DNA of 11,695 nucleotides from an uncultured Clostridia bacterium (GCA_947589635.1 CANQCC010000045.1:1-11695), one strand, 5' to 3'. Shown: positions 1 through 5,804, numbered from the stretch's first letter. Notes: generated from the sequence alone by a model not told the origin. Numbers and translations: made by a program.

Positions 1-77
1 AACCCATTTTGCGAGGGTCGAGCGTACTTTATCGTACGTGACCTGAACAAAATGGGCTTTGACGAAGTATATCGCCC
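1..77. repeat. Palindromic repeat copy 1, cut by the window edge
   Basis: This copy matches positions 123-199 of copy 2 at 75 of 77 bases. It has the left stem arm AACCCATTTTGC (1-12), the core GCGTAC...GTACGTGAC (22-42) and a right arm CAAAATGGG (48-56). The two differences from copy 2, at 47 and 57, both break base pairs of the stem, so this copy looks slightly decayed. A terminal arm matching CCCGTACAGACGG is missing: after CGCCC (73-77) the sequence runs into CTCGATAACTT. The rest lies outside the window. Read on the minus strand, it follows the fba terminator region. Confidence 0.9.
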
Positions 78-87
78 CTCGATAACT

Positions 88-215
88 TAAAAACCGTCTG
101 TACGGGATGAGAGACAAGAAAAAACCCATTTTGCGAGGGTCGAGCGTACTTTATCGTACGTGACCTGAGCAAAATGGGTTTTGACGAAGTATATCGCCCG
201 TACAGACGGTTTTTA
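88..215. repeat. Full 128-bp nested palindromic element (copy 2), 3' end of fba
   Basis: The ends form a perfect 19-bp inverted repeat, TAAAAACCGTCTGTACGGG (88-106) against 197-215. Inside is a second perfect 14-bp stem, AAAACCCATTTTGC (121-134) against 169-182. Inside that is a small hairpin with GGTC/GACC and CGTAC/GTACG pairs around a TTTATC loop (138-165). The right terminus overlaps the TAA stop of fba (213-215). It aligns without gaps to the 128-bp element at 2503-2630. The size, terminal inverted repeats and several copies resemble a MITE- or REP-like element. No transposase and no clear target-site duplication are visible here. Confidence 0.9.
119..182 (-). terminator. Rho-independent terminator of fba, within copy 2
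   Basis: Read on the minus strand, the stem GCAAAATGGG pairs with CCCATTTTGC and runs into six U residues (plus-strand A-run 119-124), starting about 30 bp after the fba stop codon. The outer 19-bp stem of the same element ends in five further U residues (plus 89-93), giving a nested, double terminator. Termination is inferred from stem plus U-tract; the loop is long (34 nt) but itself folds into the core hairpin. Confidence 0.7.
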
Positions 216-1142
216 CGCTTTGTTGGCGCAACCAAGCACACACTCAATCTTATGTTTCACCACCTGCTTAACGGCTTCACGGGCCGGTCCGAGGTATTGA
301 CGAGGATCGAAGTGCGAGGGATTGAGAGCGAAGTGCTCGCGGATGGCGCCGGTCACGGCGATACGCAAGTCGCTGTCGATGTTGATCTTGCAGACTGCCA
401 TAGAGGCGGCTTTACGCAGCATATCTTCGGGAACGCCCTTGGCGTTGGGCATATTGCCGCCGTATTGGTTGACTATCTTGACGAGGTCTTCGGGGACGGA
501 CGACGCGCCGTGGAGCACGATGGGGAAACCGGGCAGACGTCTGCCGACTTCTTCGAGGATGTCGAAGCGGAGTTTGGCTTCGCCCTTAAACTTGTATGCG
601 CCGTGGGAGGTTCCGATCGCGATGGCGAGGGAGTCGACTCCGGTCTTGTTGACGAACTCCTGCACCTGGTCGGGGTCGGTGAAGGCGGCGTCCTTTTCGG
701 AGACGTTGACCGCGTCCTCGATGCCCGCGAGTTTGCCGAGTTCCGCCTCGACGACTACGCCGTGGTCATGGGCATACTCGACGACCTGTTTTGTGATGCT
801 GATGTTTTCCGCAAACGGATGCGCGCTTGCGTCGATCATGACGGACGTGAAGCCGTTGTCAACGCAGTCCTTGCAGAGGGCGAAGCTGTCGCCATGGTCG
901 AGATGCAGGCAGATGGGAAGACCGCTTGTTTCCACAGCCGCTTCCACCATTTTGGTGAGGTAGGTGGTGTTTGCATATTTTCTCGCGCCCGAAGAGACCT
1001 GCAGGATGAGAGGAGCATTCTCCTCGGTAGCACCCTCTACGATGCCCTGGATAATTTCCATGTTGTTGACGTTGAAAGCGCCGATGGCGTAGCCGCCTTC
1101 GTAAGCCTTCTTGAACATTTCGGTTGTTGTAACAAGTGGCAT
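213..1142 (-). CDS. fba: Class II fructose-1,6-bisphosphate aldolase
   Basis: This cytosolic zinc enzyme of glycolysis and gluconeogenesis reversibly splits fructose 1,6-bisphosphate into dihydroxyacetone phosphate and glyceraldehyde 3-phosphate. The 309-residue length fits the family. Visible class II motifs are CLHLDHG, with the catalytic Asp82 and zinc ligand His83; EAELG around Glu134; GTSHGAY with His180; VLHGASS with His211 and the phosphate-binding Ser/Gly residues; and NIDSD (254-258). The closely related tagatose-bisphosphate aldolases share these motifs, but the sequence reads as an ordinary clostridial FbaA. The start is supported by GGAGG seven bases upstream. It appears to be monocistronic, with its own promoter at 1173-1201. 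Its TAA stop overlaps the terminal arm of a palindromic repeat that probably terminates transcription. Confidence 0.96.
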   Translation of the reverse strand: MPLVTTTEMFKKAYEGGYAIGAFNVNNMEIIQGIVEGATEENAPLILQVSSGARKYANTTYLTKMVEAAVETSGLPICLHLDHGDSFALCKDCVDNGFTSVMIDASAHPFAENISITKQVVEYAHDHGVVVEAELGKLAGIEDAVNVSEKDAAFTDPDQVQEFVNKTGVDSLAIAIGTSHGAYKFKGEAKLRFDILEEVGRRLPGFPIVLHGASSVPEDLVKIVNQYGGNMPNAKGVPEDMLRKAASMAVCKINIDSDLRIAVTGAIREHFALNPSHFDPRQYLGPAREAVKQVVKHKIECVLGCANKA

Positions 1143-1172
1143 ATTCAGCCTCCAAAATTTATTTTCGCATAC

Positions 1173-1201
1173 ATTATATAACTATTGCCGCAAAATTACA
1201 A
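1173..1201 (-). promoter_or_regulatory. Sigma-A type promoter of fba
   Basis: On the minus strand a perfect -10 TATAAT (plus 1173-1178) lies 17 bp from a -35 TTGTAA (plus 1196-1201; 4 of 6 matches to TTGACA). Transcription would start near 1166, leaving a short leader with GGAGG before the fba ATG. The -35 sits in the gene-proximal copy of a 20-bp tandem duplication. Confidence 0.8.
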
Positions 1202-1222
1202 GTATTGCCGCAAAATTACAAG
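1183..1222. repeat. Perfect 20-bp tandem duplication at the fba promoter
   Basis: TATTGCCGCAAAATTACAAG occurs twice head to tail (1183-1202 and 1203-1222). The proximal copy supplies the -35 of the fba promoter. The distal copy places a second TTGTAA 20 bp further upstream. An inverted repeat TGCCGC/GCGGCA (1206-1211 and 1222-1227, 10-bp spacer) overlaps the distal copy and may be an operator, which is only inference. Confidence 0.9.
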
Positions 1223-1292
1223 CGGCAGCGGGCATAATTTTTTATTCCCTGTCCCGCTTTGCGCGCCTGCCTCGCGAGATGAGAGAGGGGCG

Positions 1293-2165
1293 CTAAATCA
1301 CGTCCGCGTCGGTGATGATCTCGTCGTTTTTACTTTCGTCGTGGCCTATGATTATGTGGCGGTCGCCGTGCTTGTCGATGTATTCCTTCTTGATGACGAT
1401 GGAGCCGTCCTCGTCCGCCTCGCGACGGAGCACGGCAAGTTCATATTCGTTCTTGTCCGAATATTTAGCGCGTTCGGCACGCTTTTTCTTCTCGTTCTTG
1501 CGACCGCGGGAGTATGCGAGCATAACGGCAAGCACTACCGCAAGGATCGCGAAACCCGCAAGGAAGATGTCCGCATATTCGTTGGGCAAAAACCAGGCTA
1601 TCGCCATGAGGATATGCCCCGCGACTATGTTGCCGAGGAAGACCGCAAGCGACGCTTTCCACACGGGAAAATCGAGGAAACTACCCACGCAGGAGCCCGT
1701 CCAGGCGCCCGTCATGGGAAGCGGGATCGCCACAAACAGAAACAGTCCCCAAAACTTTTTGGTGTCCGCGCTATACTTTCTTTTTGGCTTCTTGCCTTTT
1801 TTTATTCTCTCCTCATCCTTTCGGCGCTGTTCTTCCGCATTGTAAGCGGATTCCGCCCTGTCGGACAAATTCGCCTCCATATTCTTTGCAAATTTTGAAA
1901 AGAGCTTTGTCTTTTTAAGCCGTCTTATAAGCGGCCTAATGGCAAGCAGAAGAGGCACTATGATGGTCGTGGAGCCCGCAATACAGCACCACATGCCGAT
2001 GTATGTGTTGATAAACGCGTCCACCGACCCCTTTATAAACATGCCCGGCATAAACAGTATGGCGCCGCGTAACTCGATTATCGGGATGATGGATATGACA
2101 TACAACGTCAAAAAATCATTGCCCGCAAATATTTTTCTGAAAAACTCGATGACGGTTGCAATCAT
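1293..2165 (-). CDS. Small multidrug export family membrane protein (COG2426) with charged extensions
   Basis: This is an integral membrane protein of the Sm_multidrug_ex family, whose physiological substrate is not firmly known. Evidence is the N-terminal segment with the motif PIIELRGAI (28-36), hydrophobic helices around 20-40 and 50-80, the second signature AIPLPMTGAWTG (about 146-157), and further helices around 160-190 and 200-220. Family members are usually about 150-200 residues; this one has 290. The extra length is a Lys/Glu/Arg-rich loop between the two signature halves (about 85-135) and a highly charged hydrophilic tail from about 222 that ends in many Asp/Glu. Both are probably cytoplasmic. 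The start has GGGAG six bases upstream and a consensus promoter just before it. The gene is probably monocistronic; no convincing U-tract terminator follows the TAG stop. Confidence 0.85.
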   Translation of the reverse strand: MIATVIEFFRKIFAGNDFLTLYVISIIPIIELRGAILFMPGMFIKGSVDAFINTYIGMWCCIAGSTTIIVPLLLAIRPLIRRLKKTKLFSKFAKNMEANLSDRAESAYNAEEQRRKDEERIKKGKKPKRKYSADTKKFWGLFLFVAIPLPMTGAWTGSCVGSFLDFPVWKASLAVFLGNIVAGHILMAIAWFLPNEYADIFLAGFAILAVVLAVMLAYSRGRKNEKKKRAERAKYSDKNEYELAVLRREADEDGSIVIKKEYIDKHGDRHIIIGHDESKNDEIITDADVI

Positions 2166-2194
2166 ATGCCTCTCCCATAAATTTTATATATAAA

Positions 2195-2223
2195 ATTATA
2201 TAAAAATGCATGTCTGATGTCAA
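2195..2223 (-). promoter_or_regulatory. Full-consensus sigma-A promoter for the COG2426 gene
   Basis: On the minus strand the sequence is TTGACA (plus 2218-2223), a 17-bp spacer, then TATAAT (plus 2195-2200), a perfect match to the housekeeping consensus in both boxes and spacing. It lies 29 bp upstream of the ATG at 2165, and a purine-rich ribosome binding site lies between. It begins about 50 bp after the last palindromic repeat, so the gene is transcribed independently of the ribosomal operon. Confidence 0.9.
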
Positions 2224-2275
2224 GCCCTAAGCAGAATCCGCCATGACAAAGTCATTCACAACGTTTGATGATATC

Positions 2276-2394
2276 AACCGCGATATTTGTTCAAAGACAA
2301 AAAAGCCCTTTCGACGAGCGTCAAGCGTACTTAAGCGTACGTGACGTGAAGGAAAAGGGCGCTGACAAAGCTATTCGCCATATTGAAACGTAAA
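2276..2394. repeat. Palindromic repeat copy 3 (variant left end)
   Basis: This copy starts with AACCGCGATATTTGTTCAAA and AGACAA (2276-2300), a left module shared with copy 4 at 24 of 25 bases. It has a 7-bp stem GCCCTTT (2305-2311) against AAAGGGC (2354-2360), CGTC/GACG pairs, and the core GCGTAC...GTACGTGAC (2325-2345). Its right half (2348-2378) is nearly identical to copy 5, but the left arm has diverged, shortening the stem. On the minus strand the stem is followed by six U residues (2299-2304), so it can act as a terminator. The right end CATATTGAAACG differs from the full elements. Confidence 0.85.
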
Positions 2395-2502
2395 AACCGC
2401 AATATTTGTTCAAAGACAAGGGAAAGCCCATTTTGCGTGGGTCGGGCGTACTTAAGCGTACGTGACCTGCAAGAAAAATTTATATATCAAACTTAGATAA
2501 CT
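2395..2502. repeat. Palindromic repeat copy 4 (right arm lost)
   Basis: It begins with the same left module as copy 3 (2395-2419), then carries the CCCATTTTGC left arm typical of copies 1 and 2, followed by GGGTC and the core (2446-2466) with GACC. The expected right arm CAAAATGGG is absent: after GACCTGCAAGAAAAA the sequence becomes AT-rich and then rejoins the shared GATAACTT (2496-2503, also at 81-88). The copy is therefore a deletion derivative, or a chimera of the two arm types. Confidence 0.8.
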
Positions 2503-2630
2503 TGAAAACCGTCTGTACGGGATGAAGAGCGCGAAAGCGCCCTTTTCCTGAGCGTCGAGCGTACATAAGCGTACGTGACGTGAAGGAAAAGGGCGCTGAC
2601 AAAGCTATTCGCCCGTACAGGCGGTTTTTA
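2503..2630. repeat. Full 128-bp nested palindromic element (copy 5), 3' end of rplQ
   Basis: Terminal arms AAAACCGTCTGTACGGG (2505-2521) and 2612-2628 pair over 17 positions, with one change that still allows a G-U pair. The inner stem AGCGCCCTTTTCCT (2536-2549) pairs perfectly with 2584-2597. The core is CGTC...CGTAC/GTACG...GACG (2553-2580). Length and internal spacing are identical to the element at 88-215: 32 bases from the left arm to the core GTC and 51 bases from the core GAC to the end. The right terminus overlaps the rplQ TAA (2628-2630). Confidence 0.9.
2505..2628 (-). terminator. Probable terminator of the spc-alpha operon, formed by copy 5
   Basis: On the minus strand the outer 17-bp stem begins in the rplQ stop codon and ends in a short U-run (plus 2505-2508). 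The inner GC-rich stem has only a weak U-run. A second hairpin with six U residues follows at copy 3 (2299-2360). Termination here is inferred from structure and from position after the last gene of the operon. Confidence 0.55.
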
Positions 2631-3146
2631 CAGCAGGCGAAGGATGCACATCTCCGCCGCATCCCCCCTCCTATTCCCCGTCCTGAGGATCTGGGTGTAG
2701 CCGCCGCCACGGTTAAGTTGCTCGCGACGAGCGTCGTACTTGGGGGCGTACTCCTTGAAGATCTTCTCGATGAGAGGATGTTTGGTGTCCTTGATGCGAG
2801 CGCGGAAGGAGGCCTTCGACTCCTTATCGGCGCGGACTTCCTTGATGTCGACAAGTTTCGCCATAAGTCTGCGGCGGGCGTTGAGTTTCTTGGGACCGTC
2901 GTTTGTGAACTGCACGGTGGATTGAGACCTTTCGCCCTTGGAGTTGACGTTTGTCACGACCTTATTGACTTTGACGTCGTCCTTATAAGTCCTGATTGCG
3001 ATGGTGATATATTTTTCTGCGAGGCTTCTTACGGCCTTAGCGCGGTCGACGGTCGTCTCGATCTGGCCGTACCAAAGCAGCTCCGAAACCTGATTCTTGA
3101 GCATAGCCATTCTCTGGTCTGTGCGTTTACCTAACTTTTTGGGCAT
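2628..3146 (-). CDS. rplQ: 50S ribosomal protein L17 (bL17)
   Basis: This bacterial large-subunit protein lies near the tunnel exit. Family hallmarks are the start MPKKLGKRTDQRMAML, the segment QIETTVDRAKAVRSLAEK (about 28-46), and the C-terminal GGGYTQILRTGNRRGDAAEM. At 172 residues it is longer than the usual 112-130. The extra sequence lies in the middle (about 55-80, DVKVNKVVTNVNSKGERSQS, and about 100-120), while both ends are canonical. It is the last gene of the alpha operon. The stop of rpoA is 2 bp upstream, and its ribosome binding site AGGAGG is inside the last codons of rpoA, which suggests translational coupling. The TAA stop overlaps the terminal arm of palindromic repeat copy 5. 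Confidence 0.96.
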   Translation of the reverse strand: MPKKLGKRTDQRMAMLKNQVSELLWYGQIETTVDRAKAVRSLAEKYITIAIRTYKDDVKVNKVVTNVNSKGERSQSTVQFTNDGPKKLNARRRLMAKLVDIKEVRADKESKASFRARIKDTKHPLIEKIFKEYAPKYDARREQLNRGGGYTQILRTGNRRGDAAEMCILRLL

Positions 3147-3148
3147 AA

Positions 3149-4105
3149 TTAGTCCTCCTGCATCTTGAGGTTGAGTCCCAATTCCTCAAGCTTTTTGACA
3201 ACTTCTTCGAGAGATTTTCTTCCGAGGTTCCTCACCTTGAGCATATCCTCTTCGGTACGCTTTGTGAGGTCTTCGACTGTGTGGATACCTGCGCGCTTAA
3301 GGCAGTTGTACGAGCGCACCGAAAGATCAAGGTCCTCGACGGACATCTCAAGCACTTTGGTCTTGTTATCCGGCTCGTTCTGGATGAGAATGGGGGTCTC
3401 GTCCATCTTATCGACAAGCTCCACAAACAGTCTGATGTGGTCGTTCATGATCTTTGCGGCAAGCGACGTGATCTCCTTTGCGGAGGTCGTGCCGTCCGTC
3501 GTCACCTCGAGAGTGAGCTTGTCAAAGTCGATGCTCTGCTCCACACGGGTGCTTTCGACGGCGTAGTTTGCCTTGATGACGGGCGTATAAATCGAGTCGA
3601 TCGGTATGTATCCGATGGGTTGATTGACGTCCTTGTTCTGGGAGGCGGGAACATATCCTCTGCCGCGATCGACATATATCTGCATGTCGATAACCGCGCC
3701 TTCGTCAAGCGTGCAGATGACCTGGTCGGGATTCATGACCTCTACGCCGAGAGGGCAATCGATATCGCCGGCGGTGACCACGCCTACGCTGTCCGCGCGC
3801 AGAGAGCAGACCTGCTTGCCCGCGTTCTCCAAAGACTCCACCGTCCTGAAGCGCACGGATTTGATGTTGAGGATAATTTCGGTTACTTCTTCCTTCACGC
3901 CGTCGATCGTGGAAAACTCGTGATCGACGCCCGTTATCTTCACGCCGACTGCGGCGGAACCGGGAAGCGCGGAAAGAAGGATACGACGCAAGCTGTTGCC
4001 TATTGTCGTGCCAAAGCCGCGTTCAAGAGGCTCGACCACAAACTTGGCATAATTTTTGCTCTCGTTCTCCTCGAAGGTTATACGGGGGCTTTTGATTTGC
4101 ATCAT
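3149..4105 (-). CDS. rpoA: DNA-directed RNA polymerase subunit alpha
   Basis: The alpha subunit nucleates core RNA polymerase assembly and contacts activators and UP elements. The 318-residue protein has the N-terminal assembly domain (about 1-230), with YAKFVVEPLERGFGTTIGNSLRR at 19-41 as the dimerisation signature. A short linker leads to the C-terminal domain (about 250-314), with SVRSYNCLKRAGIHTVEDL and NLGRKSLEE. Arg264 and Asn267 correspond to the DNA-contacting Arg265 and Asn268 of the E. coli subunit. Two consecutive ATG codons occur; the first (4103-4105) lies nine bases from GGGAGG and is preferred. Gene order rpsD-rpoA-rplQ is the usual alpha operon arrangement in clostridia. Confidence 0.98.
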   Translation of the reverse strand: MMQIKSPRITFEENESKNYAKFVVEPLERGFGTTIGNSLRRILLSALPGSAAVGVKITGVDHEFSTIDGVKEEVTEIILNIKSVRFRTVESLENAGKQVCSLRADSVGVVTAGDIDCPLGVEVMNPDQVICTLDEGAVIDMQIYVDRGRGYVPASQNKDVNQPIGYIPIDSIYTPVIKANYAVESTRVEQSIDFDKLTLEVTTDGTTSAKEITSLAAKIMNDHIRLFVELVDKMDETPILIQNEPDNKTKVLEMSVEDLDLSVRSYNCLKRAGIHTVEDLTKRTEEDMLKVRNLGRKSLEEVVKKLEELGLNLKMQED

Positions 4106-4125
4106 AGTTTACATCCTCCCTAAGA

Positions 4126-4755
4126 TTACTTGGAGTACAACTCGACGATGAGGTGCTCCTGAATGTCGAGGTCGATATCCGCTCTTTCGGGGAGCGCGAC
4201 GACCTTGCCCGTCAGCGTTGCGTTGTCAAACTCGAGCCACTTGACGATGTTGAGATTCTTTGTCTGTTTGACCGCTTCCCACATGACGGAATCCTGCTTG
4301 TTTTCCTTGACGGCGATGACGTCGCCGACTTTGATGAGGTAGGACGGGATGTCCACTCTCTTGCCGTTTACGGTGATGTGACCGTGGTTGACGATCTGAC
4401 GAGCCTGCGCCCTTGAAACGCCGAGGCCGAGCCTGTAGACCACGTTGTCAAGACGTCTTTCAATGAGGGTGAGCATGTTCTCACCCGTGACGCCGCGCAT
4501 TTCGGACGCCGTGTCATAATACATCTTGAACTGCTTTTCCGTCACGCCGTAGTAGCGCTTTGTCTTTTGCTTTTCGCGCAACTGAATGGAATAGCCGCTG
4601 GCCTTCTTTCTGCTTCTCGCCTTGGGATCGGCGCCGGGAACGTTCTTTCTGTCATAGAATGCGCATTTGTCCGAATTGCATCTTTCGCCCTTCAAATAGA
4701 GCTTGCAACCTTCGCGACGGCATATGCGGCATACGGGACCTGTATATTTAGCCAT
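4126..4755 (-). CDS. rpsD: 30S ribosomal protein S4 (uS4), zinc-finger type
   Basis: uS4 is a primary 16S rRNA binding protein that starts small-subunit assembly and, in several bacteria, represses its own operon. The 209-residue length is normal. The N-terminal zinc finger is present as Cys9, Cys12, Cys26 and Cys31, the spacing known from Thermus S4, plus an extra Cys17. The S4 RNA-binding domain is seen at about 97-160 (MLTLIERRLDNVVYRLG, then SRAQARQIVNHGHITVNG). GGAGG lies seven bases before ATG. The gene lies between rpsK and rpoA, as in many clostridia and unlike Bacillus subtilis, where rpsD is separate. This makes S4 a candidate regulator of the structured leader before rpsM. Confidence 0.98.
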   Translation of the reverse strand: MAKYTGPVCRICRREGCKLYLKGERCNSDKCAFYDRKNVPGADPKARSRKKASGYSIQLREKQKTKRYYGVTEKQFKMYYDTASEMRGVTGENMLTLIERRLDNVVYRLGLGVSRAQARQIVNHGHITVNGKRVDIPSYLIKVGDVIAVKENKQDSVMWEAVKQTKNLNIVKWLEFDNATLTGKVVALPERADIDLDIQEHLIVELYSK

Positions 4756-4769
4756 AGTTTAACCTCCTC

Positions 4770-5165
4770 TTACAGTCTTCTCGCCTTAGGCGGGCGGCAT
4801 CCGTTGTGAGGGATGGGGGACACGTCCTGAATGAGCGTGACCTCAAGTCCGACGTTGCCGAGCGCGCGGATAGCGGATTCTCTGCCCTGACCTGCGCCCT
4901 TAACATAGACCTCAACGGTCCTCATGCCCTGATCGTAGGCGACTTTGGCGGCGTCTTCGCTGACCATCTGAGCCGCAAACGGAGTTGCCTTACGGCTGCC
5001 GCGCAACTTCAGCTTGCCTGCGCTGGACCAGCTTATAGCATTGCCGTTCATATCCGTGACGGTGACTATTGTATTGTTGAAAGAGGCGTGAATATGCACT
5101 TGACCTTTTTCAACGCGTTTGATATCTTTTCTTTTCTTAATAGCTTTTCTTGCAATACCTGCCAT
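4770..5165 (-). CDS. rpsK: 30S ribosomal protein S11 (uS11)
   Basis: uS11 is a small-subunit platform protein next to the Shine-Dalgarno helix. The 131-residue protein has the typical GQVHIHASFNNTIVTVTD (21-38), SSAGKLKLRGSRKATPFAAQ, and the C-terminal signature DVSPIPHNGCRPPKARRL. AAGGAG precedes the ATG by six bases. The gene follows rpsM by 10 bp and precedes rpsD by 14 bp, so it is co-transcribed. Nothing unusual was seen. Confidence 0.98.
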   Translation of the reverse strand: MAGIARKAIKKRKDIKRVEKGQVHIHASFNNTIVTVTDMNGNAISWSSAGKLKLRGSRKATPFAAQMVSEDAAKVAYDQGMRTVEVYVKGAGQGRESAIRALGNVGLEVTLIQDVSPIPHNGCRPPKARRL

Positions 5166-5175
5166 AGTTCACTCC

Positions 5176-5544
5176 TTATTTCTTCTTGCGGGCTACAGCG
5201 CGCTTCGGCCCCTTGCGAGTACGGGCGTTTTGCTTGGTATTCTGTCCTCTGACGGGCAGACCCTTTCTGTGGCGGACGCCGCGATAGCAGCCAATCTCGC
5301 CAAGTCTCTTTATGTTGAGCTGGACTTCGCGTTTCAAATCGCCTTCTACGTGCAGATTTTTTTCAATGTAATCGCGGATGAGGCTCACCTGTTCCTCCGT
5401 GAGGTCCTTGACGCGCACGTCGGGACTTATGCCCGTTGCGCGAAGAATCTCCTGCGAGGTCGGCAAACCGATACCGTAGATGTACGTCAGTCCGTATTCG
5501 ACTCTCTTGTCGCGCGGAAGATCCACGCCAGCAATTCTTGCCAT
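5176..5544 (-). CDS. rpsM: 30S ribosomal protein S13 (uS13)
   Basis: uS13 is a small-subunit head protein that contacts the P-site tRNA and the intersubunit bridge to uL5. The 122-residue protein starts MARIAGVDLPRDKRVEYGL, has the helix-turn-helix region with YIYGIGLPTSQEIL, and ends with the signature GCYRGVRHRKGLPVRGQ followed by a basic tail. GGAGG lies six bases before the ATG. It is the first gene after a 143-bp gap, the longest in the operon, so it could be separately regulated. Confidence 0.98.
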   Translation of the reverse strand: MARIAGVDLPRDKRVEYGLTYIYGIGLPTSQEILRATGISPDVRVKDLTEEQVSLIRDYIEKNLHVEGDLKREVQLNIKRLGEIGCYRGVRHRKGLPVRGQNTKQNARTRKGPKRAVARKKK

Positions 5545-5687
5545 TTTCTACCTCCGAAAATTGTGTACGTTGTGTATTTTTATATATATGACCGCACAGG
5601 GAGTCGCCCGAAATTCGGAATGAGGCGACCAGCCGCCCTATGCTTGTTTCCTATATAAGTCCCGCGGGGCGCGGGAAAGCGACAGGC
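5545..5687 (-). promoter_or_regulatory. Structured gap between rpmJ and rpsM: possible alpha-operon leader
   Basis: In the minus-strand RNA three structures can be drawn. A very stable hairpin TCCCGCG/CGCGGGA with a 3-nt loop (plus 5660-5676) starts 11 bases after the rpmJ stop. An inverted pair GTCGCC/GGCGAC (plus 5603-5608 and 5624-5629) encloses CCGA/TCGG. GGCG just upstream can compete for the same CGCC. A weak promoter is possible: -10 TATAAA (plus 5579-5584), 17-bp spacer, -35 GCGACT (3 of 6). Neither regulation nor promoter activity can be proven from the sequence. No U-tract follows the first hairpin, so it is not a standard terminator. Confidence 0.4.
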
Positions 5688-5804
5688 TTAGCCCTGACGC
5701 TGCTTGTGATTGGGATACTTTGAGCAGATGACCATCACTCTGCCGTTCCTTTTGATGACCTTGCACTTGTCGCACATGGGTTTCACACTGGGTCTGACCT
5801 TCAT
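5688..5804 (-). CDS. rpmJ: 50S ribosomal protein L36 (bL36), zinc type
   Basis: This 38-residue open reading frame starts MKVRPSVKPMCDKCKVIKR and ends YPNHKQRQG. Cys11, Cys14, Cys27 and His33 form the CCCH zinc site of the zinc-binding L36 form. The common form has 37 residues; here one extra residue lies between Cys27 and His33 (CSKYPNH). bL36 binds 23S rRNA near the base of the L7/L12 stalk and is added late in assembly. GGAGG lies seven bases before the ATG. The position after infA is the canonical one. Confidence 0.97.
   Translation of the reverse strand: MKVRPSVKPMCDKCKVIKRNGRVMVICSKYPNHKQRQG

Noticed and set aside
88..215. Integron attC site
   Set aside because: Structure-over-sequence conservation and position after a stop codon are reminiscent, but the ends (TAAAAACCG/CGGTTTTTA) do not match the RYYYAAC/GTTRRRY core sites and no integrase is seen.
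174..1181. 335-codon plus-strand open frame opposite fba
   Set aside because: It is a shadow of fba: the minus frame has all aldolase motifs, a ribosome binding site and a promoter, while the plus frame has no recognisable protein features.
1228..1292. Terminator after the COG2426 gene
   Set aside because: Only 5-bp GC arms with long loops can be drawn (for example GCGCC/GGCGC and GCGGG/CCCGC), with no U-tract directly after them.
2166..2627. tRNA or other known RNA gene in the repeat region
   Set aside because: The hairpins do not form a cloverleaf and show no tRNA arm consensus; the region is explained by repeats and one promoter.
1..2630. CRISPR array
   Set aside because: The repeats are long palindromes with two or three copies per locus and no regular unique spacers; no cas genes are present.
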